Part shown: piece by piece, positions 34,990 to 43,077 of the stretch
How positions within the stretch are numbered: the stretch's first letter is position 1
How the letters are laid out: every line of letters begins with the position of its first letter
Origin: Hominiventricola filiformis
GTDB lineage: Bacteria > Bacillota > Clostridia > Lachnospirales > Lachnospiraceae
NCBI RefSeq assembly: GCF_020686965.1
Contig: NZ_JAJEPS010000006.1
Span: 62,001-126,000, forward strand
Direction of reading: 5' to 3'
Length of the DNA stretch: 64,000 nucleotides
Notes under the pieces: model-generated
Seen by the model: only the letters and a program-made list of their open reading frames with translations
Database searches by the model: none
Told to the model about the DNA's origin: nothing
Position numbers and translations under genes: made by a program

Positions 34990-37650
34990 TTACCAGCGGT
35001 TTTTCAGCTTATTCTGAAGCCGGTATAAAGTGTTCATGGCGTCCATGGGTGTCATATTGGAAATATCCAGTTCCTGCAGTTCCTTCACCACATCGTCATC
35101 TTTTACTGTATCAAACAGAGAAATCTGCTCCAGATCTACTTCGTCATAGGTCTTCGGCTTGGTCTTCTGCTTCGCCTTTGCCTGGCTTTCCTCAGCAATC
35201 GCTTTTGCCTTCACAGAAATATCCGCCTGGCTTAATTCCTCCACCAGTTCTTTGGCGCGGGAAATGACGCTTTCCGGCACACCTGCCAGCTTCGCTACTT
35301 GGATACCGTAGGATTTATCTGCACCGCCTTTGACAATTTTCCGTAAAAATACAATATCGTCACCTTTTTCCTTGACAGCAATACAGTAGTTATTCACACC
35401 TTCCATAGTGCCTTCCAGTTCAGTCAGTTCATGGTAATGGGTGGCAAACAGGGTCTTGGCCCCAAGTAATTTCTTATCTGCTATATGTTCAATGACCGCC
35501 CAGGCGATGGACAGTCCGTCAAAGGTGCTGGTTCCACGGCCGATTTCATCAAGAATCAGGAGGCTGTTAGAAGTGGCATTTCTTAAAATATTGGATACCT
35601 CGTTCATCTCCACCATAAAGGTACTCTGCCCGCTGGCCAGATCATCCGATGCACCCACGCGGGTAAAAATCCGATCTACAATACCGATATCTGCACTGTC
35701 TGCCGGAACAAAGCTTCCCACCTGAGCCATCAGCACAATGAGGGCGGTCTGTCTCATATAGGTAGATTTACCTGCCATGTTCGGTCCGGTAATAATGGAG
35801 ATACGGTTGGCTCCGTTGTCCAGATAAGTATCATTGGAAATGAACATATCATTGGAGATCATATTCTCCACTACCGGATGACGGCCTCCGCGGATATCAA
35901 TAACACCGCGGGTATTGATCTTCGGGCGCACATAACGGTTTTTATCTGCCACATAAGCAAGAGAAGTAAAGACATCAAGCTTCGCCACTGCCTTCGCTGT
36001 CTTCTGAATACGTAACACCTCAGAAGCAATCTGATCCCGCACTTCACAGAACAGCTGATACTCCAGGGCGGTCAGCTTCTCTTCCGCGCCCAGAATGGTA
36101 TCTTCCAGTTCTTTTAATTCCGGCGTAATATACCGCTCTGCATTTGTCAGAGTCTGCTTGCGGATATAATCATCCGGCACCAGATCCTTATAAGAATTGG
36201 TTACTTCCAGATAATAACCAAATACCTTATTAAATTTGATCTTCATGTTCTTGATTCCGGTGCGTTCCCGCTCCTTCGTTTCGATCTGGGCAAGCCAGGT
36301 CTTTCCTTCTGTCTTGGCCGTACGATATTTATCTACATCCGTATTGTAACCGTCACGGATCATATTGCCGTCACGGATAGAAATGGGCGGTTCTTCCAGA
36401 ATGGATTCTTCCACCAGCGTATGCAGATCTTCCAATGGATCCAGTTCTTCCAGAATCTCCTGCATCAGCGGACTTTTCAGTTCCGTGAGCAGAGTCCTGA
36501 TCGAAGGCAGCATTTCCAGAGAAGCTTTAAATGCGATCAGATCTCTTGGATTGGCTGTCTGATAGCTGATTCTTCCTATCAGACGTTCTAAATCGTAAAT
36601 CGGATTCAAATATTCTCGGAGTTCTTCGCGGGTAATCATCTGACTGTTCAGTTCCTCTATGGCTGTCAGACGTTTTTCAATCTCTTCCTTGTCAATCAGC
36701 GGCTGTTCCAGATAGCTTCGGAGTGTTCTGGCTCCCATAGCTGTCTTTGTTTTATCCAGTACCCAGAGAAGGGAACCTCGTTTCTGCTTCTCCCGCAGGG
36801 TCTCTACTAGTTCCAGATTTCTCCGGCTGGAGCTGTCGATAATCATATAATTGCCGGATACATAGGGCAGCAGTTTCGTTATATGAGCCAGGGACGTCTT
36901 CTGGGTCTCTGTAAGGTACCTCAGCAGCGCGCCGGCTGCGATCACTCCGCATCCAAAGTCCACCACACCCAGTCCTTCCAAAGACTTCACATGAAAATGC
37001 TCCAGCAGAGTGTTTTTGCAGAGTTCATCATCAAAATACCAGCTCTCCAGTGGGTACATCACCAGATTTAACCGTTCTTTTAAATCATCCAGCTCCACGC
37101 CGCTCATAAGAAGTGCCTCATTGCAGATTACTTCGCGTGGTGTGAATTTATAGAGCTCGTCCATAAGTTTTCTGGAAGAATCTACTTCCGTCACAAAATA
37201 ATCACCGGTCGTTACATCCGCAAAGGAAATGCCAAACCGGTCACTCACATAGACAATACTCATAATATAGTTATTTTTTGACTCATCCAGTGCCTGGGCA
37301 TTGAGATTCGTTCCCGGTGTCACCACACGGATCACTTCTCTCTTTACCAATCCTTTCGCAAGAGCCGGATCCTCCACCTGCTCACAGATGGCAACCTTGT
37401 AGCCTCTGGATACCAGTTTGCTCAAATATCCTTCTACCGCATGAAATGGTACTCCACACATAGGAGCACGTTCCTCCAGACCGCAGTTCTTTCCGGTCAG
37501 CGTCAGTTCCAGTTCCTTGGAGGCAATCTTTGCGTCATCAAAAAACATCTCGTAGAAATCTCCGAGACGATAAAACAAGATGCAGTCTTTATATTCTTCC
37601 TTGGTCTTCATGTACTGCTGCATCATTGGTGTCAAATTCTGTTTATCCAT
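34990..37650 (-). CDS. mutS: DNA mismatch recognition protein MutS
   Basis: Mismatch-binding ATPase, 886 residues. N-terminal mismatch-recognition domain with F-Y-E-M-F at about 33-37, core and clamp domains, and the ABC-type ATPase with G-P-N-M-A-G-K-S-T near 617-625 and L-I-L-D-E-I-G-R-G-T. AAGGAG lies 5-6 bases before ATG 37650; a start ten codons further up lacks a site. mutL begins 15 bases after the stop. Confidence 0.97.
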   Translation of the reverse strand: MDKQNLTPMMQQYMKTKEEYKDCILFYRLGDFYEMFFDDAKIASKELELTLTGKNCGLEERAPMCGVPFHAVEGYLSKLVSRGYKVAICEQVEDPALAKGLVKREVIRVVTPGTNLNAQALDESKNNYIMSIVYVSDRFGISFADVTTGDYFVTEVDSSRKLMDELYKFTPREVICNEALLMSGVELDDLKERLNLVMYPLESWYFDDELCKNTLLEHFHVKSLEGLGVVDFGCGVIAAGALLRYLTETQKTSLAHITKLLPYVSGNYMIIDSSSRRNLELVETLREKQKRGSLLWVLDKTKTAMGARTLRSYLEQPLIDKEEIEKRLTAIEELNSQMITREELREYLNPIYDLERLIGRISYQTANPRDLIAFKASLEMLPSIRTLLTELKSPLMQEILEELDPLEDLHTLVEESILEEPPISIRDGNMIRDGYNTDVDKYRTAKTEGKTWLAQIETKERERTGIKNMKIKFNKVFGYYLEVTNSYKDLVPDDYIRKQTLTNAERYITPELKELEDTILGAEEKLTALEYQLFCEVRDQIASEVLRIQKTAKAVAKLDVFTSLAYVADKNRYVRPKINTRGVIDIRGGRHPVVENMISNDMFISNDTYLDNGANRISIITGPNMAGKSTYMRQTALIVLMAQVGSFVPADSADIGIVDRIFTRVGASDDLASGQSTFMVEMNEVSNILRNATSNSLLILDEIGRGTSTFDGLSIAWAVIEHIADKKLLGAKTLFATHYHELTELEGTMEGVNNYCIAVKEKGDDIVFLRKIVKGGADKSYGIQVAKLAGVPESVISRAKELVEELSQADISVKAKAIAEESQAKAKQKTKPKTYDEVDLEQISLFDTVKDDDVVKELQELDISNMTPMDAMNTLYRLQNKLKNRW

Positions 37651-37694
37651 GAATTCTCCTTGGTATTTATCTATTTTCATATTTATCCAACGTT

Positions 37695-37723
37695 ATTATA
37701 TCCGCAAATCCTTCTGAACACAA
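37695..37723 (-). promoter_or_regulatory. Promoter of the mutS run
   Basis: Minus strand TTGTGT (37718-37723), 17 bases, TATAAT (37695-37700), 45 bases before the mutS ATG. No strong terminator was found between here and dacA, so it may drive a very long transcript. Confidence 0.75.
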
Positions 37724-37732
37724 TTCTAAAAT

Positions 37733-37768
37733 AAAAACTGCCACCGCAAAATTTCCGGTGGCAGGGGT
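37733..37768 (-). terminator. Terminator of the polymerase-YolD operon
   Basis: Nine-base perfect stem CTGCCACCG/CGGTGGCAG with a short A/T loop, followed on the minus strand by TTTTTATTTT. It could also work on the plus strand (GGGGTTTTT). Confidence 0.9.
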
Positions 37769-37775
37769 TTTTGCA

Positions 37776-38189
37776 TCATATTCTCAATAAATCCATATCT
37801 ATCATCGTCACATCTTCCATCAAAATCCGACTTCCATCCATGAGAACAATGCTGTGCTCATAGTCGTCAAGCTTTTTTATATTTCCTGTCACGGTAACAT
37901 ATTCACCGCCCTCTTTGCAGTGATCCGGTATAAAGTAGGTGATACTGATTTTTGGATGCTCTTTCAAATGTTCGGAAATGAACTGTAATTTCTCATTTAA
38001 AGCCTGCCGTTCATATTCATCCAGCTCCACACGCTGATCTGTCAGTCTTGCTGTTTCTGCAATTGCAGCATCATAGCCTGTCAAAGCAGCAAATGGTGAA
38101 AACTGCGCCGCCCGGTCTTCCATGGACATCTGTGGATGTATTCTTGATACATGATGGGGAAGATGGATGATATCATCATATTCACTCAC
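37776..38189 (-). CDS. YolD-like protein
   Basis: A 137-residue protein of the YolD-like family, which pairs with Y-family polymerases of the UmuC/YqjW type in Firmicutes. R-A-A-Q-F-S-P-F-A-A-L-T-G-Y near 26-39 is the family signature. The GTG start overlaps the polymerase stop (GTGA). It is likely SOS co-regulated with the polymerase. Molecular role is not firmly known. Confidence 0.88.
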   Translation of the reverse strand: MSEYDDIIHLPHHVSRIHPQMSMEDRAAQFSPFAALTGYDAAIAETARLTDQRVELDEYERQALNEKLQFISEHLKEHPKISITYFIPDHCKEGGEYVTVTGNIKKLDDYEHSIVLMDGSRILMEDVTMIDMDLLRI

Positions 38190-39694
38190 GCCTTATGCCC
38201 TCCGATCTGCTCATTTCGATTTTTGGCAGTTGCACCTTCCTGAAGACTCATTCCTTTCAGAATTGCATTTTTGCCAAATTTTTTCTTAATCGTAATTGTA
38301 GCTTCCTGTAATTTTCTTTCCCGGTCCAGTCTTAGTGCTTCCTGCTTTTCCTGCTCCTCTTCAGCCGCATAATCTGTAAATAAATCCAGCTGTTGATAGC
38401 TGTTGTTCTTCTGCTGAGCGGCTTTCTCCTCCACGATATTGTTTGCCGTAATATTCATTCTTCGGATCAGCAGATTCTTGTCCACAATACGGTCGTACAG
38501 AACAGAAGCCGCCTCTACCATCTTTTGCGTGGAAGAAGTAAAGCTTTCCAGATTCTCCGTTCCATGGGCATGTTTTGGAATCTGTCTTCCATAACGGTCC
38601 GTAACCACCTCACCTCGATATTTCTTTCTGCGTTCCGGATCTGTCAGATTTTCAATATCATAGCCAACAGTAATGACAATCTGATCAGTGACAAGACGCT
38701 TTTCAACCAGATCAAGAGAAAGAGCATCTGCCATCTCCCTTACTACAAGCTTTGCTTTTTCCGCATCATATGGACACTGCAGCACCTGACCGGAACCAAG
38801 ACTGCTGCTCTCCGGCCGGTATGCCTTCACCGCTTCCACCGTACAGGGTTCCCATCCCCATGCATGGTCAATCAGAAGCTCTGCATTCTTTCCAAACAGC
38901 CGGTACAGTAACTCTTCATTCTGCTCCGAACAACGGGCTACGTCACCCATTGTATAAATGCCATAGGTTTCCAGTTTCTTTGCATATCCTCTGCCCACTC
39001 TCCAGAAGTCTGTAATCGGCCGGTGTGACCACAATTCTCTTCGGTAAGTCATTTCATCAAGAAATGCAATCCTGACTCCATTTTTATCGGAAGGAATATG
39101 CTTTGCCATGACATCCATGGCTACCTTACACAGATACAGGTTGGTTCCAATTCCTGCCGTGGCCGTAATCCCGGTTGTCTCCAGCACTTCCAAAATCATT
39201 TTCATGGCAAGATCACGAGGAGACATACGATAGGTCTGCAAATAGTCCGTCACATCCATAAATACCTCGTCTATGGAATAAACAATGATATCTTCCGGTG
39301 CAACATATTTCATATAAATCTCATAAATCCGGGTGCTGTATTCCATGTAATAGGCCATACGCGGAGGTGCAATGATAAAATCCAACTCTAGAGAGGGATC
39401 TTTTGACAATTCCGAATAAAAATGAGAAGAACCAGCGAACTCTCTGCCCCTCAGATTTCGCTTTCGGTCTGCATTGACTTCCTGGACTCTTTGCTTTACT
39501 TCAAACAGACGCGCCCGGCCGGGAATGTCGAATGATTTCAATGTAGGAGTCACTGCAAGACAAATGGTCTTATCCGTTCTGCTTTCATCCGCCACCACCA
39601 GATTCGTATCCAGCGGATCCAGTCCCCGATCCCGGCACTCCACCGAGGCATAGAATGATTTTAAGTCGATTGCAATGTAGGTGTGTTGTTTCAT
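38186..39694 (-). CDS. Y-family error-prone DNA polymerase (UmuC/DinB type)
   Basis: Translesion polymerase, 502 residues. The catalytic carboxylates are in A-I-D-L-K-S-F-Y-A-S-V-E (7-18) and Y-S-I-D-E-V-F-M-D (about 139-147). Little-finger domain and a charged C-terminal tail follow. GGAGG is 7 bases before ATG 39694; a start six codons earlier is rejected. The promoter has a LexA-type box over its -35 and YolD follows, as in SOS-induced umuC-like operons of Firmicutes. Confidence 0.93.
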   Translation of the reverse strand: MKQHTYIAIDLKSFYASVECRDRGLDPLDTNLVVADESRTDKTICLAVTPTLKSFDIPGRARLFEVKQRVQEVNADRKRNLRGREFAGSSHFYSELSKDPSLELDFIIAPPRMAYYMEYSTRIYEIYMKYVAPEDIIVYSIDEVFMDVTDYLQTYRMSPRDLAMKMILEVLETTGITATAGIGTNLYLCKVAMDVMAKHIPSDKNGVRIAFLDEMTYRRELWSHRPITDFWRVGRGYAKKLETYGIYTMGDVARCSEQNEELLYRLFGKNAELLIDHAWGWEPCTVEAVKAYRPESSSLGSGQVLQCPYDAEKAKLVVREMADALSLDLVEKRLVTDQIVITVGYDIENLTDPERRKKYRGEVVTDRYGRQIPKHAHGTENLESFTSSTQKMVEAASVLYDRIVDKNLLIRRMNITANNIVEEKAAQQKNNSYQQLDLFTDYAAEEEQEKQEALRLDRERKLQEATITIKKKFGKNAILKGMSLQEGATAKNRNEQIGGHKA

Positions 39695-39756
39695 GACTAT
39701 GCCTCCTTTCAAATTTCTTCTTTTGCCGTGAATCCAATTTCTACTTATATACTTGA

Positions 39757-39785
39757 ACTATACCATACGGCAAACGTGATGTAAA
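39757..39785 (-). promoter_or_regulatory. Promoter of the Y-family polymerase operon
   Basis: Minus strand TTTACA (39780-39785), 17 bases, TATAGT (39757-39762) with a TGG extension. Confidence 0.7.
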
Positions 39786-39794
39786 CATATGTTC
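39783..39794 (-). promoter_or_regulatory. LexA/DinR SOS box
   Basis: Minus strand GAACATATGTTT: one mismatch from the Gram-positive SOS box GAAC-N4-GTTC, with the favoured ATAT centre. It overlaps the -35 of the polymerase promoter, so LexA would block RNA polymerase. Confidence 0.8.
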
Positions 39795-39817
39795 TGATTT
39801 CTATCAAAACTAATCAC

Positions 39818-39851
39818 ACTATCTTACGTATTATCTTGCGTACTATCTTCC
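39818..39851. repeat. 12-bp tandem repeat, about 2.8 copies
   Basis: Plus strand ACTATCTTACGT, ATTATCTTGCGT, ACTATCTTCC in direct array, 24 bases beyond the SOS box. The rest of the 39852-40023 gap is AT-rich and shows nothing I can name. Confidence 0.6.
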
Positions 39852-40023
39852 TATTTTATCCAAAATGCAATTCAACGCATGGGTCTATATAAAAATGTCT
39901 CTCCCCCAGTTCCTGTTTTTCTTCGCCAAAACAAGCTTTTATACGTGAAATGGGCCAGAAAATAGCTTCATCAGCCAAAAATCCCACCTTTTTTGAAAAT
40001 GACAGGAATTTTTACAAACAAAT

Positions 40024-40045
40024 CGGGCGTGGAGACCCACGCCCG
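40024..40045 (-). terminator. GC-rich hairpin downstream of the pseudogene
   Basis: Nine-base perfect stem CGGGCGTGG/CCACGCCCG with a 4-base loop; on the minus strand ATTTGTTTGT follows. It probably ended the former ABC/adaptor operon. A second copy of part of the stem (CCACGCCC) lies at about 40071-40078. Confidence 0.6.
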
Positions 40046-40092
40046 GCTAAGGCTGTATTCATGGAGAACCACGCCCATCAAAATACAATCAT

Positions 40093-40541
40093 TTATTTCA
40101 CCCGTTTTCCATCACTTATATCCACATCATAGGGATTCGTGATTATTTCCTGTCCTTCTTCCAGGCCGCTGACGATCTCGGTTCTGCCGTCACTTTGTTC
40201 ACCGGTCTCTACCGAAGTCAGTATGGCGCGGCTGCCTTTTTTCACATAGACAGCATCTCCGTCAGTATCCGGCACGATAGCAGCGGACGGTACCTGCAGT
40301 ACCTGCTCTTTATGTACGGCATGGAAGGTAAGGTCTGCCTGATGTCCGGCACCGATGCGGTCGGACAGGCCATCTACGGTAAGGATTACTTTACTTCTGT
40401 TCTCCTCAATACCGAGAACGGACAGTTCTTCCGTGGATACCGGAGATAAGAAACCCCATTCAACGCATGTACAGCCACTTCTCCCTCTCCGTACCATCGC
40501 CTCACATCCGTTCCCTTCAGTATCCATTCTTCCATTATTTT
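40093..40541 (-). pseudogene. Deletion fusion: ABC ATPase start joined to efflux-adaptor end
   Basis: Remnant of an ABC exporter operon. From ATG 40541 (AAGGAG 6 bases upstream), 29 codons read like the N-terminus of a MacB/LolD-type ATPase (L-K-G-x-D-V...V-H-A-L-N-G-V-S). Near 40447 the similarity stops. From there, in another frame, the sequence reads as the last ~115 residues of an HlyD/MFP adaptor (V-P-S-A-A-I-V...G-L-E-E-G-Q-E-I-I). An internal deletion of the ATPase body, and of the adaptor front, explains this. The promoter and terminator are still present. The intact analogue is at 44815-48136. Confidence 0.75.
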
Positions 40542-40578
40542 CTCCTTGTGGTTAGATATGCCTAATCTATCTGCAGAG

Positions 40579-40607
40579 AGTATAGCACAAAAAAATAAGA
40601 GATACAA
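40579..40607 (-). promoter_or_regulatory. Promoter of the pseudogene
   Basis: Minus strand TTGTAT (40602-40607), 17 bases, TATACT (40579-40584). The -35 lies in the arm of the transporter terminator hairpin. Confidence 0.6.
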
Positions 40608-40634
40608 TCCTGTAATCCAGGTGTATCTCTTATT
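40594..40634 (-). terminator. Terminator of the BASS transporter
   Basis: Thirteen-base perfect stem (AATAAGAGATACA and its complement) with an inner CCTG/CAGG pair in the loop and a following T7 tract on the minus strand. Confidence 0.9.
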
Positions 40635-40641
40635 TTCTTAA

Positions 40642-41580
40642 TTAGCGTTCCGCAGTTCTCGCAAAAAAGTTTGCTAAGATTGCTCCGGATACATTGTGCC
40701 ATACACTGAAGACTGCTCCCGGAATGGTTGCCAGCGGATACTGTGCAAAATGTACGGTTGCAAGAGAAGTTGCCAGTCCGGAGTTCTGCATACCGACCTC
40801 AATGGAGATTGCACGGCATTTGCTCTCATCCAGTTTCAAAACTTTTCCTACGCCATAGCCAACCGTGTAACCAAGTACATTATGAAGAATAACTACACCG
40901 ATGATCAGAAGGCCGGAAGTCATGATCTTTGCGGAGTTTGCGGATACAACAGCTGCTACAATCGCTACAATCGCAGTGGTGGAGATCAGCGGAAGGATTT
41001 CTACTACTGTCTCGGTAAATTTCTTAAAGAAATGGTTGATGACAAATCCAAGCAGGATCGGTACAATCACGACTTTAATGATGGATACGAACATGCTCAC
41101 TACATTCACATCTACCGTCTGTCCTGCATACAGCTTGGTCAGCAGCGGAGTCAGGAACGGAGCAAGAATCGTTGATACAGAAGTCATACCAACGGACAGT
41201 GCCACATCTCCTTTGGAAAGATAAGTCATAACGTTGGAAGAAGTTCCTCCCGGGCAGGTACCTACCAGAATGACACCGACTGCCAGTTCCGGACTCAGGT
41301 GAAACAGTTTTGTCAGTCCAAATGCCAGAAGCGGCATAATGGTAAACTGGGCAATGCAGCCGATAATCACATCCTTCGGGCGGCTGAAGACTACTTTGAA
41401 ATCATCCGGCTTCAGGGTAAGTCCCATACCAAACATAACAATGCCCAGCAATGTATTGACATAGCTTGTCTTAATAAAGCTGACACTGGACGGTGCAAAC
41501 AATGCAATCATTGCCATAAGAATAACAATGGCCGCCATATAACGGCTTACAAAATTAGTGATTTTTTTCAGTACGTTCAT
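40642..41580 (-). CDS. Bile acid:sodium symporter (BASS) family transporter
   Basis: A 312-residue membrane protein with about nine to ten helices. Family features are G-M-G-L-T-L near 51-56 and G-T-C-P-G-G-T-S-S-N-V near 106-116, typical of SBF/BASS transporters. Despite the name, bacterial members move organic anions such as keto acids or pantoate precursors. The chosen ATG has GAGGAG 7 bases upstream; a start 21 codons earlier lies in the leader. Its leader is a T-box riboswitch, so expression should rise when one tRNA is uncharged, hinting at an amino acid or a precursor as substrate. Confidence 0.88.
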   Translation of the reverse strand: MNVLKKITNFVSRYMAAIVILMAMIALFAPSSVSFIKTSYVNTLLGIVMFGMGLTLKPDDFKVVFSRPKDVIIGCIAQFTIMPLLAFGLTKLFHLSPELAVGVILVGTCPGGTSSNVMTYLSKGDVALSVGMTSVSTILAPFLTPLLTKLYAGQTVDVNVVSMFVSIIKVVIVPILLGFVINHFFKKFTETVVEILPLISTTAIVAIVAAVVSANSAKIMTSGLLIIGVVILHNVLGYTVGYGVGKVLKLDESKCRAISIEVGMQNSGLATSLATVHFAQYPLATIPGAVFSVWHNVSGAILANFFARTAER

Positions 41581-41670
41581 TTCTAGTCTCCTCTTTTCCT
41601 CTTTTGTATATGCATCTTCACACCATAGCGCAAATGCTTCCACAGGTATTTTTACGTTGTCCGGACAAAT

Positions 41671-41708
41671 AAAAAAACCTTCATCTCTAATACAAGAGAC
41701 AAAGGTTT
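41671..41708 (-). terminator. T-box terminator hairpin
   Basis: Minus strand AAACCTT(TG)TCTCT...AGAGA(TG)AAGGTTT with a following T-tract, the OFF structure competing with the antiterminator formed by the T-box sequence. Confidence 0.85.
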
Positions 41709-41953
41709 AAAATCCTCTGCGGTACCACTCTTCTTGCCATGGAATCCATGACCACTCTCTACTCATCTACTAATGAGCGACAGGATAACGACTGTCAGTC
41801 GTCCGGATCTACGCGGTAACATGCTTCTCGAACCGGATGCTCAGAGGTGATTTTCGCTGAAACTGCATCACCGCATTCCACCATCCGCGGCTCTCTGTAG
41901 AATTCCTTCCAGTTACTCGTCCTCGTCATTGCGAAGTTCATATAACGCTTGTT
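41671..41953 (-). ncRNA. T-box riboswitch leader of the BASS transporter
   Basis: The minus strand carries the T-box sequence AGTGGTACCGC (41719-41729), the AGAGAGCCG...GGTGGAATGCGG stem I features, an AGTA bulge, and an intrinsic terminator (stem AACCTT...AAGGTT around 41675-41708, then T7). Stem AACTGGA/TCCGGTT places the bulge reading CGAGAAGCATG opposite AGTA; by comparison with glyQS, the specifier triplet is most likely AGC (Ser), though this is tentative. It fills the gap between the transporter and the dehydrogenase. Confidence 0.88.
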
Positions 41954-41982
41954 ATGGTACTCCTGTTTCTAAAGCATGTCAA
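41954..41982 (-). promoter_or_regulatory. Promoter of the T-box leader
   Basis: Minus strand TTGACA (41977-41982), 17 bases, TACCAT (41954-41959). It starts 8 bases past the dehydrogenase stop. Confidence 0.8.
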
Positions 41983-41989
41983 TAGGATT

Positions 41990-42964
41990 TTACAAATTTT
42001 TTTCTTTCGGATAGACACTGGTAATGGCCGTCCGCAGATGTTCATAGCAATTCTCTAGATCTTTCTTACCATTTTCGTCAAGGGGCAGCTCCAATACCCG
42101 GTCAATTCCATTCTTAGAAATAACACAGGGAAGGCTCATGGCTACTCCGGTCATACCATACTGTCCTGACAGAACAGTAGATACCGGCACTACGGATTTT
42201 TCGTTCCGGACAATACTTCCAATCAGACGACAGGCGCTTAATGCCACGCCGGAACTGGTATAACCTTTCAGTTCCACAATATCCAGTCCGATGACCTTGG
42301 TATCATGAAGAAGTTTCTCTTTATCCGGCTGTTCTTCAAGGTTAAACTGCTCTTTCAGCTGGTCAAAGGGCACACCTACAATATTTACCGTGTTCCACGG
42401 AATAAAAGAAGTAGAACCGTGCTCACCCAATACAAATCCCGTCACGTTCTTAGCGTCAACACCGCACAAATCACCCAGCATCTTATTAAAACGTGCCGTA
42501 TCCAGCAAGGTTCCGGTTCCAAAAATTTTATTTGCCGGATAATTGAACTTTTTCTGTGCAATATAAGTGAGAATATCGAGTGGATTAGATACAACAATAA
42601 TAATTGCCTCTCGCGTATATCGGGTAATCTGCTCCATAATATCGTTCATAACGCTGACATTTTTCTCCAGAAGCACCATCCGGTCTCTTGAATTACCTGG
42701 CTGAATACTGGGACCTGCTGTAATGACGATGATCTGTGCATCTGCACACTCTTCATAACCACCTACGCGGATGTCTGCATTAGCACTGTAGGCAAATGCG
42801 GTTGTATGGCTGGCATCCAGCACCTCTCCCAGCGCTTTCTTCTGATTACGGTTTACAACCACAATATTATCCAAAATATTCATCCGAAGCACCGAATTTA
42901 AAATCGCGCTTCCTACATTTCCAGCTCCGATAATGACCATTTTTCCATAGGATACTTTTCCCAT
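41990..42964 (-). CDS. L-2-hydroxyacid dehydrogenase, lactate / 2-hydroxyisocaproate type
   Basis: NAD-dependent enzyme of the LDH/MDH superfamily, 324 residues. NAD site I-G-A-G-N-V-G at 12-18, G-T-G-T-L-L-D-T-A-R near 149-158, and the catalytic H182 in G-E-H-G-S. Two features do not fit a plain lactate dehydrogenase. In the mobile loop A-G-P-S-I-Q-P-G-N-S-R, the position holding Gln in LDH and Arg in MDH is Ile. Also K-G-Y-T-S-S-G-V-A matches the K-G-Y-T-S-Y-G-V-A of Lactobacillus L-2-hydroxyisocaproate dehydrogenase rather than K-G-A-T-Y-Y-G of LDH. It probably reduces larger 2-keto acids. Single-gene unit with its own promoter. Confidence 0.85.
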   Translation of the reverse strand: MGKVSYGKMVIIGAGNVGSAILNSVLRMNILDNIVVVNRNQKKALGEVLDASHTTAFAYSANADIRVGGYEECADAQIIVITAGPSIQPGNSRDRMVLLEKNVSVMNDIMEQITRYTREAIIIVVSNPLDILTYIAQKKFNYPANKIFGTGTLLDTARFNKMLGDLCGVDAKNVTGFVLGEHGSTSFIPWNTVNIVGVPFDQLKEQFNLEEQPDKEKLLHDTKVIGLDIVELKGYTSSGVALSACRLIGSIVRNEKSVVPVSTVLSGQYGMTGVAMSLPCVISKNGIDRVLELPLDENGKKDLENCYEHLRTAITSVYPKEKNL

Positions 42965-42980
42965 AACAGTTTTCTCCTCT

Positions 42981-43020
42981 CATTCTTTTTCAGAAGTCTA
43001 TCACATTTCTGAAAAGAATG
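42981..43020. promoter_or_regulatory. Inverted repeat over the dehydrogenase promoter
   Basis: Arms CATTCTTTTTCAGAA (42981-42995) and TTCTGAAAAGAATG (43007-43020) separated by 11 bases. A promoter TTGCAT (43018-43023), 17 bases, TAGACT (42995-43000) on the minus strand lies inside it. An operator or an mRNA 5' hairpin is possible. It does not match the Rex box. Confidence 0.55.
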
Positions 43021-43025
43021 CAAAA

Positions 43026-43064
43026 AATTCCCGGTTGTCAGATGAAATCTGATTTCCGGGAATT
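43026..43064 (-). terminator. Terminator of the carboxyltransferase gene
   Basis: Nine-base stem AATTCCCGG/CCGGGAATT, inner CAGAT/ATCTG pair, then TTTTTTGC on the minus strand. Confidence 0.9.
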
Positions 43065-43077
43065 ATATATTAGTTCA

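Noticed and set aside
42981..43020. Rex operator at the dehydrogenase gene
   Set aside because: Arms (TTTTCAGAA) do not resemble TTGTTAA/TTGTGAA-type Rex boxes.
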